Source: Agromyces sp. H66 (GTDB lineage Bacteria; Actinomycetota; Actinomycetes; Actinomycetales; Microbacteriaceae). From it: a DNA stretch of 64,000 nt. A program made the translations under genes and the position numbers. Where the stretch lies: contig NZ_SJZG01000009.1 in NCBI RefSeq assembly GCF_004959775.1, positions 1 to 64,000 on the forward strand. The letters are read 5' to 3'. Within the stretch, counting starts at the first letter, position 1. Each line of letters opens with the position of its first letter. A model generated the notes under the pieces. That model was not told the DNA's origin. It did no database searches and saw only the letters and a program-made list of their open reading frames with translations. This document shows, in pieces, positions 50,062 to 58,176 of this stretch.

Positions 50062-51069
50062 ATGACCCTGCAGACCAGAGCCACCCTCGAGGACGTCGGG
50101 CGCCTCGCCGGCGTGAGCTCGAAGACGGTGTCGCGGGTGTTCGGCGGCGGCGCGAGCGTCTCCCCCGAGACCCGGGAGCGCGTGCTGAGCGCCGCCAAGC
50201 GTCTCCGGTTCCGGCCGAACACGCTCGCGCGGAGCCTCCGTCGCGGCGGCGTCACGAACACCGTCGCGTTCGTGATCGGCGACCTGCAGAACCCGTTCTA
50301 CTTCCACGTCGCCGCCGGCATCGAGCGCGAGTTGGCCGAACGCGGGCTCACGATGATCCTCGCCACGACCGACGACACCCCCGACAGCGAGGCCGTGGTC
50401 GTCGACGCGCTCATCTCGCAGCGCGTGCGGGCGCTGCTGCTCATCCCCATCGCCGACGACCAGTCGTACCTGGAGGGCGAGCGACAACTGGGCACCCCCG
50501 TGATCAGCGTCGATCGCCCGGCCCGCGACCTCGTCGCCGATGCCGTGGTGCTCGCGAACCGCTCCGGCATGGCGGAGGCCGTCCGCTCGCTCACCGCGAT
50601 CGGGCATCGCCGGATCGGCTTCGTGAGCAACCCGTCGGAGATGTACACGCTGCAGGAGCGGCTCGCGGGGTACCGCGAGGCCCTCCGCGAGGTCGGGGTC
50701 GACGACACCGCACGATGGGAGCGACTCGACAACGACCCGTCGATCTCGGCCGAGGAGGCCGTGCGCGCCCTCCTCGAGGGCGATGATCCCCCGACGGCGA
50801 TCGTCGCCGGCAACAACCGCGCGACCACGGGCGCGATGCGCGTCATCCGCGAGCTCGGCATCGACGTCGCGCTCATCGGCTTCGACGACTTCGAGCTCGC
50901 CGACATGCTCGGCATCTCGGTGGTCGCCTACGACACCATGGAGCTCGGGCGCGCCGCGGCGCGCCTCGCGCTCGAGCGCCTCGACGACCCGACGGGGTTC
51001 ACGCGCCTCGTCGAGATCCCGACCCGTCTCGTGCAGCGCGGGTCGGGCGAGATCCCGCCGCCCGCCTGA
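50062..51069 (+). CDS. LacI family transcriptional regulator
   Basis: The 335-aa product has the LacI HTH at residues 8-30 (TLEDVGRLAGVSSKTVSRVF) and hinge FRPNTLARSLRRG, then a periplasmic-binding-like sensor domain (FVIGDLQNPFYFHVAAGIER, IGFDDFELADMLG). It probably represses the divergent mannosidase-kinase unit and responds to a sugar. GGAG lies upstream of ATG 50062 (CGAAGGAGTCGATCGCCG). A family A palindrome follows its end. Confidence 0.92.
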   Translation: MTLQTRATLEDVGRLAGVSSKTVSRVFGGGASVSPETRERVLSAAKRLRFRPNTLARSLRRGGVTNTVAFVIGDLQNPFYFHVAAGIERELAERGLTMILATTDDTPDSEAVVVDALISQRVRALLLIPIADDQSYLEGERQLGTPVISVDRPARDLVADAVVLANRSGMAEAVRSLTAIGHRRIGFVSNPSEMYTLQERLAGYREALREVGVDDTARWERLDNDPSISAEEAVRALLEGDDPPTAIVAGNNRATTGAMRVIRELGIDVALIGFDDFELADMLGISVVAYDTMELGRAAARLALERLDDPTGFTRLVEIPTRLVQRGSGEIPPPA

Positions 51070-51127
51070 GCGCCGCGCGGCGGCTCAGCCCGGCGTGGAG
51101 CCGCGACATCCGTTCCGGTCCATTCCT

Positions 51128-51194
51128 GCGGATATACGATCCGACGCACCGGCCCGGCCACCGGATCGGTCGGGGTGTCGGATCGTATATCCGC
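51128..51194. repeat. Long palindrome, family A copy 2
   Basis: Arms GCGGATATACGATCCG (51128-51143) and CGGATCGTATATCCGC (51179-51194) are identical to those at 46213-46278, and the flank CCGTTTC is conserved on the right. It lies between the convergent LacI and esterase genes. Confidence 0.8.
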
Positions 51195-51264
51195 CGTTTC
51201 GTGCATTCGGAGGCCCGAGCCGCCCGCCTGAGCGGCGCCCAGCACCTCAGCCGAGCCGGGCGCC

Positions 51265-52257
51265 TCAGGCGAGGCGCTCGGCGAGCCAGGCCGACTGCCG
51301 CGACCAGTGCGCGGCGGCGCCGCCCTCGTGCTCGTTGAACGCGTACTCGACGATGTCGGCGGTCGGGGCGGCCGAGGATCCGGATGCCGCGCCCCAGTGG
51401 TTGCGCGCGGCATACACCGTCGACGGCGGGCACACGGGGTCGAGGAGCCCTACCGAGAACAACGCGGGCGCCGTGGCCCGCTTGGCGAGGTTCACGCCGT
51501 CGAAGTACGCGAGCGTCTCGAACACGCGCGTCGCGGCATCCCGCTGCACGCTCAGGAACTTGACGATCTCCTGGTAGGGGAACTTGTCGGTGAGGCCGAC
51601 CGACCGCTCGAAATGGCAGAGGAACGGCACCTCGGGCATCGCCGCCACGAGCCCCTCCGAGAGCCCCGCCGCGGCGATCGCGATGCCGCCGCCCTGGCTG
51701 CCGCCGCACACCGTGACGCGGGCGGCGTCGACCCGCTCGAGCGTGCGCACCGCATCGACCGCGAGCACCGCGTCGGTGAAGACGCGTCGGTAGTAGTACG
51801 TCGCGGGCGATTCGATGCCGCGCGTCATGAAGCCGGGCGCCGACGGCCCGGTGCCGTGCGGGTCGGGCGTCGTGCCGCCGGTCCCCCAGCCGCCGCCCTG
51901 GCCGCGCGTGTCCATGAAGAAGTACGCGTACCCGGATGCCGCCCACGCGAGTCGCTCGTGCGGGAGGCCGCGTCCGCCGCCGTAGCCGTTGTACTCGACG
52001 ATCGTCGGGAGCGGACCATCCGTGCCGGCCGGCACGACGAACCAGCCACCGATCGGATCGCCGGCGAAGCCGCTGAACGACACGTCGAAGACCTCGAACG
52101 CCGTGATCGGCGAATCCACCCGGGTGAGCTTCGGCGGCTGCGCGAGCGCGCGGGACTCGGCGAGGGTGTCGGCCCAGAACGCATCGAAATCGGCCGGCTC
52201 GGCGACGTCGGGCCGGTAGACGCGAAGCTCATCGACGGGCAGATCGAAACGGGGCAC
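51265..52257 (-). CDS. CE7-type acetylxylan esterase/acetyl esterase
   Basis: The 330-aa product is an alpha/beta hydrolase with the CE7 pattern: VSFSGFAGDPIGGWFVVPAG, YNGYGGGRGLPHERLAWAA, Ser in VCGGSQGGGIAIAAA, Asp in VGLLDPVCPPSTVYA, and His in NEHEGGAAAH. The RGQGGG motif before the nucleophile is CE7-specific. It removes acetyl groups from sugars or oligosaccharides in the cytosol. It lies beside the mannoside genes and likely serves the same catabolism. Confidence 0.92.
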   Translation of the reverse strand: MPRFDLPVDELRVYRPDVAEPADFDAFWADTLAESRALAQPPKLTRVDSPITAFEVFDVSFSGFAGDPIGGWFVVPAGTDGPLPTIVEYNGYGGGRGLPHERLAWAASGYAYFFMDTRGQGGGWGTGGTTPDPHGTGPSAPGFMTRGIESPATYYYRRVFTDAVLAVDAVRTLERVDAARVTVCGGSQGGGIAIAAAGLSEGLVAAMPEVPFLCHFERSVGLTDKFPYQEIVKFLSVQRDAATRVFETLAYFDGVNLAKRATAPALFSVGLLDPVCPPSTVYAARNHWGAASGSSAAPTADIVEYAFNEHEGGAAAHWSRQSAWLAERLA

Positions 52258-52405
52258 GGCTCATCCTTCGGATCGGGAGCGCGGCGGAGGCCCGCGCGGC
52301 GGGGTTGGGCGATGGGCGGTGTCGCTCAGCGTAGCGGAGGGAGCCCGATCGGGTCGCCGTCTTCCCGTCGCAAGCGGCCGTTCGGAGGGTCGAGCCGCGG
52401 CCCGC

Positions 52406-53719
52406 TCAGGTCGGTGGTCGCCCGTGCGCGTCGGGAGCGACATCCGACCCGGGCTCCACTCGAAGCTCGAGGATGCGTCGTCGACGCACGAGTCGCACGG
52501 TCAGGTGTGCGTCGCCGACGCCGATGGCGTCGCCCTCGGCGGCGAGCCGCCCGAGGCGGGCGTTGACGTACCCTGCGACGGTCTCGTAGGGACCGTCTTC
52601 GATCTCGATGCCGGTCAGTTCCGTGAAGCGCTCGATCGTCGTGTCGCCGGGGATCGTCGTCGGACTCGACACTCGAGCCGCCCGAGCGAGGAACCGATCG
52701 GCGGGGTCGTATTCGTCGTACACCTCGCCGATGAGTTCCTCGACGAGGTCCTCGAGCGTGACGAGGCCGTCCGTGCCGCCGTACTCGTCGACGACGAGCG
52801 CGACGTGGGCGCCGCGGCCGCGCATCGATGCGAGCGTCGGCAGTATCCGCGCCGATCCGGGCACCAGCGCGATCGGTCGCTGCAGCTCGTGCACGAGGCG
52901 GCGAACGTCGTCTTCCCATGCGAGATCGCGGACATGGACGAAACCCTCGATGTCGTCGGCGCTTTCGTGGATGACGGGGTAGCGGGAGAACGGCTGGGAT
53001 CGTACGAACGCGTGTGCTTCGGCCACGGTCATGTCGGCACGGAGGCTGACGATGTCGCCGCGCGGTCGCATCACCTCCACGACGGTGCGGTCGGCGGCGT
53101 GCATGACGTCGCTGACGATCTCGCGTTCCTCGTCGCCGAGAGCTTCGTGGGACTCGACGAGGGCGCGGAGTTCCTCTTCGCTCATCGTCTCGCCGCGGCG
53201 TGCGGGGTCGCCGCCGAGCAGGCGGACCACCAGGTCGGTGGATTTTCCGAGCAACCAGATGACCGGTCGAAGGAGTCGGGAGAAGGCCGCGAGCGGCGGT
53301 GCGACGACCAGCGCGAAGGCCTCCGCCCGTTGGAGCGCCAGTCGCTTGGGCGCGATTTCGCCGAAGACGAGCGAGGCGTAGGCGACCAGGAGCGTCATGG
53401 TGATGACCGCGATGGTGGCCGCGACGGGCTCGTCGAGGCCGAGCGATTGCAGCCCGCGAGAGAGGTAGGGGGCCAGCGTGGTGGCGCCGTAGGCCGCCGA
53501 GAGGAATCCCGATACCGTGACGCCGATCTGCACCGCGGCGAGGAACGTGTTCGGGTCCCGTGCGAGAGCGGCGACCTTCGCGCCGCGAACGCTACGTCGT
53601 TCGAGTTCGGTGAGCTGGCTCTCGCGGAGGGAGACGAGGGCGAGTTCCGTCGCGGCGAACACGCCGCCGATCACGATGAACAGCGCGACGAGGACGATGT
53701 TGATCCAGAACTCGTTCAT
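52406..53719 (-). CDS. CNNM/CorC-HlyC family membrane protein with CBS domains
   Basis: The 437-aa product has an N-terminal CNNM membrane domain (four helices to about residue 150, GVFAATELALVSLRESQLTE, FGEIAPKRLALQRAE), a CBS pair at about 205-330 (VMRPRGDIVSLRADMTVAEA, VVDEYGGTDGLVTLEDLVEE) and a C-terminal CorC_HlyC domain. Members are implicated in Mg/Co transport or its regulation. It precedes the MFS gene by 47 bases but is on the same strand with its own start; operon status unclear. Confidence 0.9.
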   Translation of the reverse strand: MNEFWINIVLVALFIVIGGVFAATELALVSLRESQLTELERRSVRGAKVAALARDPNTFLAAVQIGVTVSGFLSAAYGATTLAPYLSRGLQSLGLDEPVAATIAVITMTLLVAYASLVFGEIAPKRLALQRAEAFALVVAPPLAAFSRLLRPVIWLLGKSTDLVVRLLGGDPARRGETMSEEELRALVESHEALGDEEREIVSDVMHAADRTVVEVMRPRGDIVSLRADMTVAEAHAFVRSQPFSRYPVIHESADDIEGFVHVRDLAWEDDVRRLVHELQRPIALVPGSARILPTLASMRGRGAHVALVVDEYGGTDGLVTLEDLVEELIGEVYDEYDPADRFLARAARVSSPTTIPGDTTIERFTELTGIEIEDGPYETVAGYVNARLGRLAAEGDAIGVGDAHLTVRLVRRRRILELRVEPGSDVAPDAHGRPPT

Positions 53720-53766
53720 CGGTTGTGCTCCGGGCCGAGCGCGGTCGGGGACATAGCACCATGGTG

Positions 53767-55002
53767 TCAGTTCCGGGCGCTCGCGACCGGATCAGGGCTC
53801 GACACCCGGGTCCGCCATGCGAAGCGGGCGACCACCGCGGCGAGCAGGCCGACCGCGGCGAGGATCGTCGCCGCGGCCGGGAGGCCGAGCAGGGCGCCGA
53901 GCGTTCCGGCGGCCGGGTACGTGACGATGAAGCACGCGTGCGAGAGCGAGAACTGCGCCGCGAACACCGCCGGCCGGTCGGGCGCATCGGAGGAGCGTCG
54001 AAGCAGCCGTGCCGAGGGGGTCAGGATCAGCGAGGTCGCCGCCCCGAGCAGGAACCAGAGCGCCAGGAACCCCGGCCACGTGGCGGGAAGGGGCGGCTGC
54101 GCGATCAGCAGCCCCGAAGCCACGAGCCCGACCGGCAGCACCGACGCACCGGCGAGCATGAATGGCCGGTCCGGCCACCGGTCCAGCAGCTTCGGCAGGA
54201 CCAGCGCGACGAGCATCGACCCGGCACCGTACGCGGCCAGCAGCAGCGCGACATCCGCCTGCGGGCGGCCGAGTTCGCCCTGCACCAGCACCACCGTGTT
54301 CACGACGACCATCGCGGTCGACGTCGCGACGACCAGGTTCAATGCCAGCAGGCTGCGCAACTCCGGCGTCCGCAGGAACACTCGCGCGCCCCGGGTGAGC
54401 CGTTCGACGAACGGCGCCGGTGGGGCGATCACCATCTTCGGGAACGCGGTCGAGAGCACCAGCAGAGCAGACCCGACGAATCCGACGAAGGTGCCCACGA
54501 ACAGGTCGTGGTAGCCGATCACGGTGAGCAGCGCCGCGGCGATCGCCGGGCTGACCAGTGACTCGAGGTCGTACGCGAGTCTCGACAGCGACAGCGCCCT
54601 GGTGTACTGCCGTTCGTCCGGCAGCACCTCGGGGATCACGGCCTGGAACGCCGGAGTGAACGTCGCCGACGCCGCCTGCAACGCGAAGATCAGCAGGTAG
54701 ATCTGCCACGCCTCGGTGACGAACGGCAAGCTGATCGCCACCGCCGCGCGCAGTGCGTCCGACGAGACCAGGAGGAGCTTGCGGGGAACGCGGCCGGTCA
54801 CCGCCGCGATGACGGGGGCCACCCCCACGTAGGCGAGCATCTTGATCGTGAGGGCCGTACCGAGCACCAGCCCCGCGTCGCCGCCGGCGAGATCGAACGC
54901 CAGCAACCCGAGCGCGACGGTCAGCAACCCCGTGCCGAGCAGCGCCACGACCTGCGCGGCGAACAGCTTCGCGTACGACCGGTTCCGGAGGACCTCACGC
55001 AC
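53767..55002 (-). CDS. MFS transporter paired with a KmtR-like sensor
   Basis: The 411-aa product has about eleven to twelve membrane helices, with MFS pattern TGRVPRKLLLVSSDALRA after helix 2. FALQAASATFTPAFQAVIPE, DERQYTRALSLSRLAYDLES are typical of MFS_3/DHA-type exporters. The GTG start at 55002 overlaps the end of the ArsR gene by eight bases, so both are co-translated. Given the KmtR-like partner, Ni or Co export is a reasonable guess; a drug substrate is the alternative. Confidence 0.87.
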   Translation of the reverse strand: MREVLRNRSYAKLFAAQVVALLGTGLLTVALGLLAFDLAGGDAGLVLGTALTIKMLAYVGVAPVIAAVTGRVPRKLLLVSSDALRAAVAISLPFVTEAWQIYLLIFALQAASATFTPAFQAVIPEVLPDERQYTRALSLSRLAYDLESLVSPAIAAALLTVIGYHDLFVGTFVGFVGSALLVLSTAFPKMVIAPPAPFVERLTRGARVFLRTPELRSLLALNLVVATSTAMVVVNTVVLVQGELGRPQADVALLLAAYGAGSMLVALVLPKLLDRWPDRPFMLAGASVLPVGLVASGLLIAQPPLPATWPGFLALWFLLGAATSLILTPSARLLRRSSDAPDRPAVFAAQFSLSHACFIVTYPAAGTLGALLGLPAAATILAAVGLLAAVVARFAWRTRVSSPDPVASARN

Positions 55003-55393
55003 CGCCGGCGCCCCTGATGGGGTCCGTCATGGTGTCCGTCATGGAATCCCGGCCCCGGTGATGCGCCGGATGGGCATCCAGCGCGTGCTGCGCCTGGAAG
55101 ATCGCGTCCGTCACGAGTTGGCGGGCGTGCTCGTTCGCGAGACGGTAGAACACCCTCGTCCCCTCCTGGCGGGTGGCGACGATGCGCGCCAGGCGCAACT
55201 TCGCCAGGTGCTGCGACACCGCAGCCGGGGACTTGTGCACGAGACCCGCCAGGTGGTTCACCGAGAGCTCGTCATCACGCAGGGCGAGGATGATGCGCAC
55301 CCTCGTCGAATCCGCGAGCATCGAGAACACCTCGACCGCAAGCTCCACGTACTGGCTCTCGGGCGTCAGGTCTCCATGCATATCTGCATTCAT
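54995..55393 (-). CDS. KmtR/NmtR-like ArsR family metal sensor
   Basis: The 132-aa product reads VFSMLADSTRVRIILALRDD, HKSPAAVSQHLAKLRLARIV, TRQEGTRVFYRLANEHARQL, then a His-rich C-terminus (QHALDAHPAHHRGRD). This closely follows the KmtR branch that senses Ni(II)/Co(II) through C-terminal histidines. AATAAT six bases before the ATG predicts a leaderless mRNA, and a dyad ATCTGC/GCAGAT (55382-55401) covers the start codon, suggesting tight autorepression. It drives the MFS gene. Confidence 0.88.
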   Translation of the reverse strand: MNADMHGDLTPESQYVELAVEVFSMLADSTRVRIILALRDDELSVNHLAGLVHKSPAAVSQHLAKLRLARIVATRQEGTRVFYRLANEHARQLVTDAIFQAQHALDAHPAHHRGRDSMTDTMTDPIRGAGGA

Positions 55394-55401
55394 ACGCAGA
55401 T
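55382..55401. promoter_or_regulatory. Operator dyad over the start of the KmtR-like gene
   Basis: ATCTGC (55382-55387) and GCAGAT (55396-55401) flank eight bases that include the start codon. It also contains the last base of the RDD gene's stop. A wider AT-rich GCATAT/TTATTGC frame surrounds it, as in SmtB-family sites. Confidence 0.6.
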
Positions 55402-55928
55402 TATTGCACAGGCGGCTCCTCGTGACGCTCGACGGTCGTGCCGCTCAACCGGTCGTAGGGCGTGCGTCCACCGGCGACGAACAGCGACACGATCCAGACG
55501 ATCGGGATGACGTAGGCAGCGGCCACGAGCACCCAGACTCCGACCGCAACCGAACCGCCGTCGGCGCTGCTCGTCGTGATGGCGAAGACGGCGGCGTGGC
55601 CGATGAGCCACGGCACCCCGATCTTCAGCGCGTTCCGCAGCAGCGCGAGCGGAAACCGTGGGCGCCCGGCATCCGTGCGCACCTCGAGTCCCAGCACCCG
55701 CTTGCCGGGCGTCGCCGAGCGCGGTCGCGACTCGAACCAGGCCGCACCGACGACCACCGGCACCACGACCACCAGGGCGCTGATCACGTTCAGGGTGCCG
55801 ACGCCCATCGGCGAGGTCACCCCGGCCAGATACAGCGGAACCCCGATCGCCGCCGTGAGCGCCACCCAACCGAGGATGCACGCCCAGTCGATCAGCCAGG
55901 CCGAGATTCGTCGCACGCCGAGGGTCAT
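55401..55928 (-). CDS. RDD family membrane protein
   Basis: The 175-aa product begins VRRISAWLIDWACILGWVAL, the RDD signature region (Arg-Asp type charges in helix 1), and has four membrane helices; RSATPGKRVLGLEVRTDAG is the conserved loop. Function unknown; some members are Na/H antiporters. It ends within the operator of the downstream KmtR-like gene. Confidence 0.87.
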   Translation of the reverse strand: MTLGVRRISAWLIDWACILGWVALTAAIGVPLYLAGVTSPMGVGTLNVISALVVVVPVVVGAAWFESRPRSATPGKRVLGLEVRTDAGRPRFPLALLRNALKIGVPWLIGHAAVFAITTSSADGGSVAVGVWVLVAAAYVIPIVWIVSLFVAGGRTPYDRLSGTTVERHEEPPVQ

Positions 55929-56002
55929 GGGCTCGACACTACGACGGCGCGCGGCATCGGCGTATCGTGTCGCGCATCCGGCAGGACGACGGGAGGGATT
56001 TC

Positions 56003-56347
56003 ATGGTGCTCATGCACGGGCGAGCGGATGCCGCGACCGACGACGTGGACTGGAACGAGTCCATCGAGGGCGAGCCGATCGGCTCGCAGGTCTCGGTGAT
56101 CCTGGTGTACCAGTCGCGGGCTGGCGCGGGACCGCGGCTCCACCGGCATCCGTACACCGAGACGTTCGTGGTGCGACGCGGCCGCGCGGTGTTCACCGTC
56201 GGCGACGAACGGCTCGAGGCATCCGGCGGTCAGGTCCTCGTGGTGCCGGCCTTCACGCCGCACAAGTTCGAGGTGGTGGGGCCCGAGCCGTTCGTGTCGA
56301 CGAACATCCACGCGAACCCGACGTTCGTCACGGAGTGGCTGGAGTAG
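56003..56347 (+). CDS. Cupin domain protein
   Basis: The 114-aa product has the cupin motifs GAGPRLHRHPYTETFVVRRG (His-His-Glu ligands) and GGQVLVVPAFTPHKFEVVG (third His). It is a single-domain cupin of unknown substrate. GGGAGGG precedes ATG 56003. A perfect palindrome CTGCCCGATCGGGCAG follows at 56366-56381. Confidence 0.87.
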   Translation: MVLMHGRADAATDDVDWNESIEGEPIGSQVSVILVYQSRAGAGPRLHRHPYTETFVVRRGRAVFTVGDERLEASGGQVLVVPAFTPHKFEVVGPEPFVSTNIHANPTFVTEWLE

Positions 56348-56365
56348 CGGCCGCTCGCGTCGAGT

Positions 56366-56381
56366 CTGCCCGATCGGGCAG
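56366..56381. terminator. Perfect 16-bp palindrome after the cupin gene
   Basis: CTGCCCGATCGGGCAG is self-complementary without a loop, so as RNA it would form a shorter hairpin. It lies 18 bases after the cupin stop and before the promoter region of the peptidoglycan-binding gene. Confidence 0.4.
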
Positions 56382-56439
56382 CCCGTGCCCGCCGGTCACG
56401 GTGCGACACTGGAATGAGGCCGGCTGCAGGGGGGCCGAG

Positions 56440-57819
56440 ATGACGATGATCGCCGAGCGACTTCCGTCGCGCGGGACGATGACAGCGGCTCCCGCGCGGG
56501 CGCGCGCCGCCAGGGTTCCCGCGCCGTCGTCGGCGTCGAGCGGAACGTCCGCCGCTTCCGGGATGCTGCGGCTGCAGCGACTTGCCGGCAATGCGGCTGT
56601 GTCCGCCTACCTCGCCGAGTCCCACCCGGCCGGCCGCACGGTGCCGGCGGACGAGCAGGCCGATGCGGTGGCCGCCGATCCGCCGCGGCCGGTCGGCGTC
56701 GGCGAGACCGAGCGCCGGGGCGAGGCGCCGACGATCCAGCGCACGATCGGCGACGGGCACGACCTGGCCAATCCCCGATTCGCCGGCGACCGCGTGCTGG
56801 AGGGATGCTTCGACAACGAGCGGACCGTCCGATTCGGATCCGACGGTCCGTCGGTCACCAAGCTGCAGCAGGCCATGGTCGACATCGGCCTGACCCTGCC
56901 CAAGTTCGGGGTCGACGGGAAGTTCCGCGCCGAGACCATGTCCCGCATCAAGGACTTCCAGCGCTCGGCCGGGGTGAAGGACGACGGGATCGTCGGACCG
57001 ATCACGATGGGCGAGTTCGACCGTCGCATCCCCGGCGGCGGAGGAGGCGGCGGCGGCGGACCCACTCCTCCACCACCGACCGTCACGACCGCGACGGTCG
57101 CCGCGGCACCCGACGGCGGCGCCAACACGAGGCAGCGGGTCGGGCCCGGCGAATTCGTCGACCTCACCGCGTCGGCGGCCGTGACGTGGACGGCCGCGGC
57201 CGGAACCCTCTCGGTGGCCAGCGGCCCGGCCACGCGGTGGATCGCGCCGGAGACCGGCTCCGTCGCCGTCACCGCCACGCCGGCCGGCGGCCCGCCCACG
57301 GTCACCACGTTCCAGGTGGTGCCGCCCGATTCGATCAGGATGCGCCGGGCGGTCGTGAATCCGATCCCGGCCGGCCAGGCCGGCGCCGACATGCTGACCG
57401 ACGTCGACTTCGGTCACACCGACGTCAGCTTCTCCCGAGTGCAGTGGCTGGAGGACCCCGGGCCGCCGAGCGCGGTGCATGGATACTTCGCGTTCGGCAA
57501 CGGCGCGGCCATGGATCTCAACCACCACCCCAACCCCGCGTTCGTCACCCTCCGGCCCGACAATCACTTCCTGCACGACCACTGCGGCAGCGGCTTCCCA
57601 CTGGCACCGCCCTTCCGGCGGTTCTTCCCACCGCCGATGTTCTTCGGCGGCGGGTGGTTCTGGTCGATCCCCAACCGGTTCAGGATCCTCGGGAGCGGCA
57701 GCGGCGGCACGCCGTTCGTCACCACGCTCCAGTTCTTCCTGGTGGACTCCTCGGGCACGACCACGGTGAGCAAGCAGGGTGCGAACATCACCCGCACGAA
57801 GGCGGGAGCGGTCACGTGA
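56440..57819 (+). CDS. Peptidoglycan-binding protein with LQRxAGN motif (eCIS-associated type)
   Basis: The 459-aa product has a disordered head, then MLRLQRLAGNAAVSAYL at residues 42-58, an IQR word near 99, and a peptidoglycan-binding fold at about 125-195 (SVTKLQQAMVDIGLTLPKFG, FRAETMSRIKDFQRSAG). A poly-Gly/Pro linker (199-213) leads to a bacterial Ig-like stretch and an unknown C-terminal domain rich in Phe, His and Trp (from about 300). No signal peptide is seen. LQRxxGN segments are common in actinobacterial proteins linked to extracellular contractile injection systems, but no tube, sheath or baseplate gene is here. It overlaps the next gene by four bases. Confidence 0.75.
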   Translation: MTMIAERLPSRGTMTAAPARARAARVPAPSSASSGTSAASGMLRLQRLAGNAAVSAYLAESHPAGRTVPADEQADAVAADPPRPVGVGETERRGEAPTIQRTIGDGHDLANPRFAGDRVLEGCFDNERTVRFGSDGPSVTKLQQAMVDIGLTLPKFGVDGKFRAETMSRIKDFQRSAGVKDDGIVGPITMGEFDRRIPGGGGGGGGGPTPPPPTVTTATVAAAPDGGANTRQRVGPGEFVDLTASAAVTWTAAAGTLSVASGPATRWIAPETGSVAVTATPAGGPPTVTTFQVVPPDSIRMRRAVVNPIPAGQAGADMLTDVDFGHTDVSFSRVQWLEDPGPPSAVHGYFAFGNGAAMDLNHHPNPAFVTLRPDNHFLHDHCGSGFPLAPPFRRFFPPPMFFGGGWFWSIPNRFRILGSGSGGTPFVTTLQFFLVDSSGTTTVSKQGANITRTKAGAVT

Positions 57820-58172
57820 GCGAATCGGGTGGGCTCGAGCTCGGCCTTCAGGTCACCGTCGCCGGCGCAACGGCGCGACGCACGTTGCTCGAGGTGACGT
57901 TGGAGCTCACCAACACCGGGGCGGCGGCGCTCGCGCCGGGCGTGTTCGCCTCCGAGCTGCTGGTCGACGGACGACCGGACCCGAGTTGGCGCCTCGCCCT
58001 GAACGGCCCGATCGAGCCTGAGCTGGTGGAACTGCCGCCGGGCCGAACCGCGACGCTGACCCGTGAGGTGGGCGTCGCCGCCCTGGCGCCCGGCGCGCAC
58101 CACGTCGCCGTGCGGCTCGGCGAGCAGCTCAGCCCCACCGTCGAGCTGGAGGTGGAGCAGGCGACAGAATGA
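57816..58172 (+). CDS. Small beta-sandwich protein, partner of the upstream gene
   Basis: The 118-aa product alternates hydrophobic and polar residues (LELGLQVTVAGATARRTLLE, VTLELTNTGAAALAPG, THREVGV-like TREVGVAALAPGAHHVAVRL), which predicts an Ig-like or BsuPI-like beta-sandwich. No named family is certain. GTG at 57816 overlaps the stop of the peptidoglycan-binding gene (GTGA), so the two are made together; a chaperone, inhibitor or complex partner role is plausible. Confidence 0.65.
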   Translation: MSESGGLELGLQVTVAGATARRTLLEVTLELTNTGAAALAPGVFASELLVDGRPDPSWRLALNGPIEPELVELPPGRTATLTREVGVAALAPGAHHVAVRLGEQLSPTVELEVEQATE

Positions 58173-58176
58173 TCTG

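Noticed and set aside
46213-51194. Possible CRISPR-like repeats
   Set aside because: The two family A palindromes are 4.9 kb apart, have no spacers and no cas genes are present.
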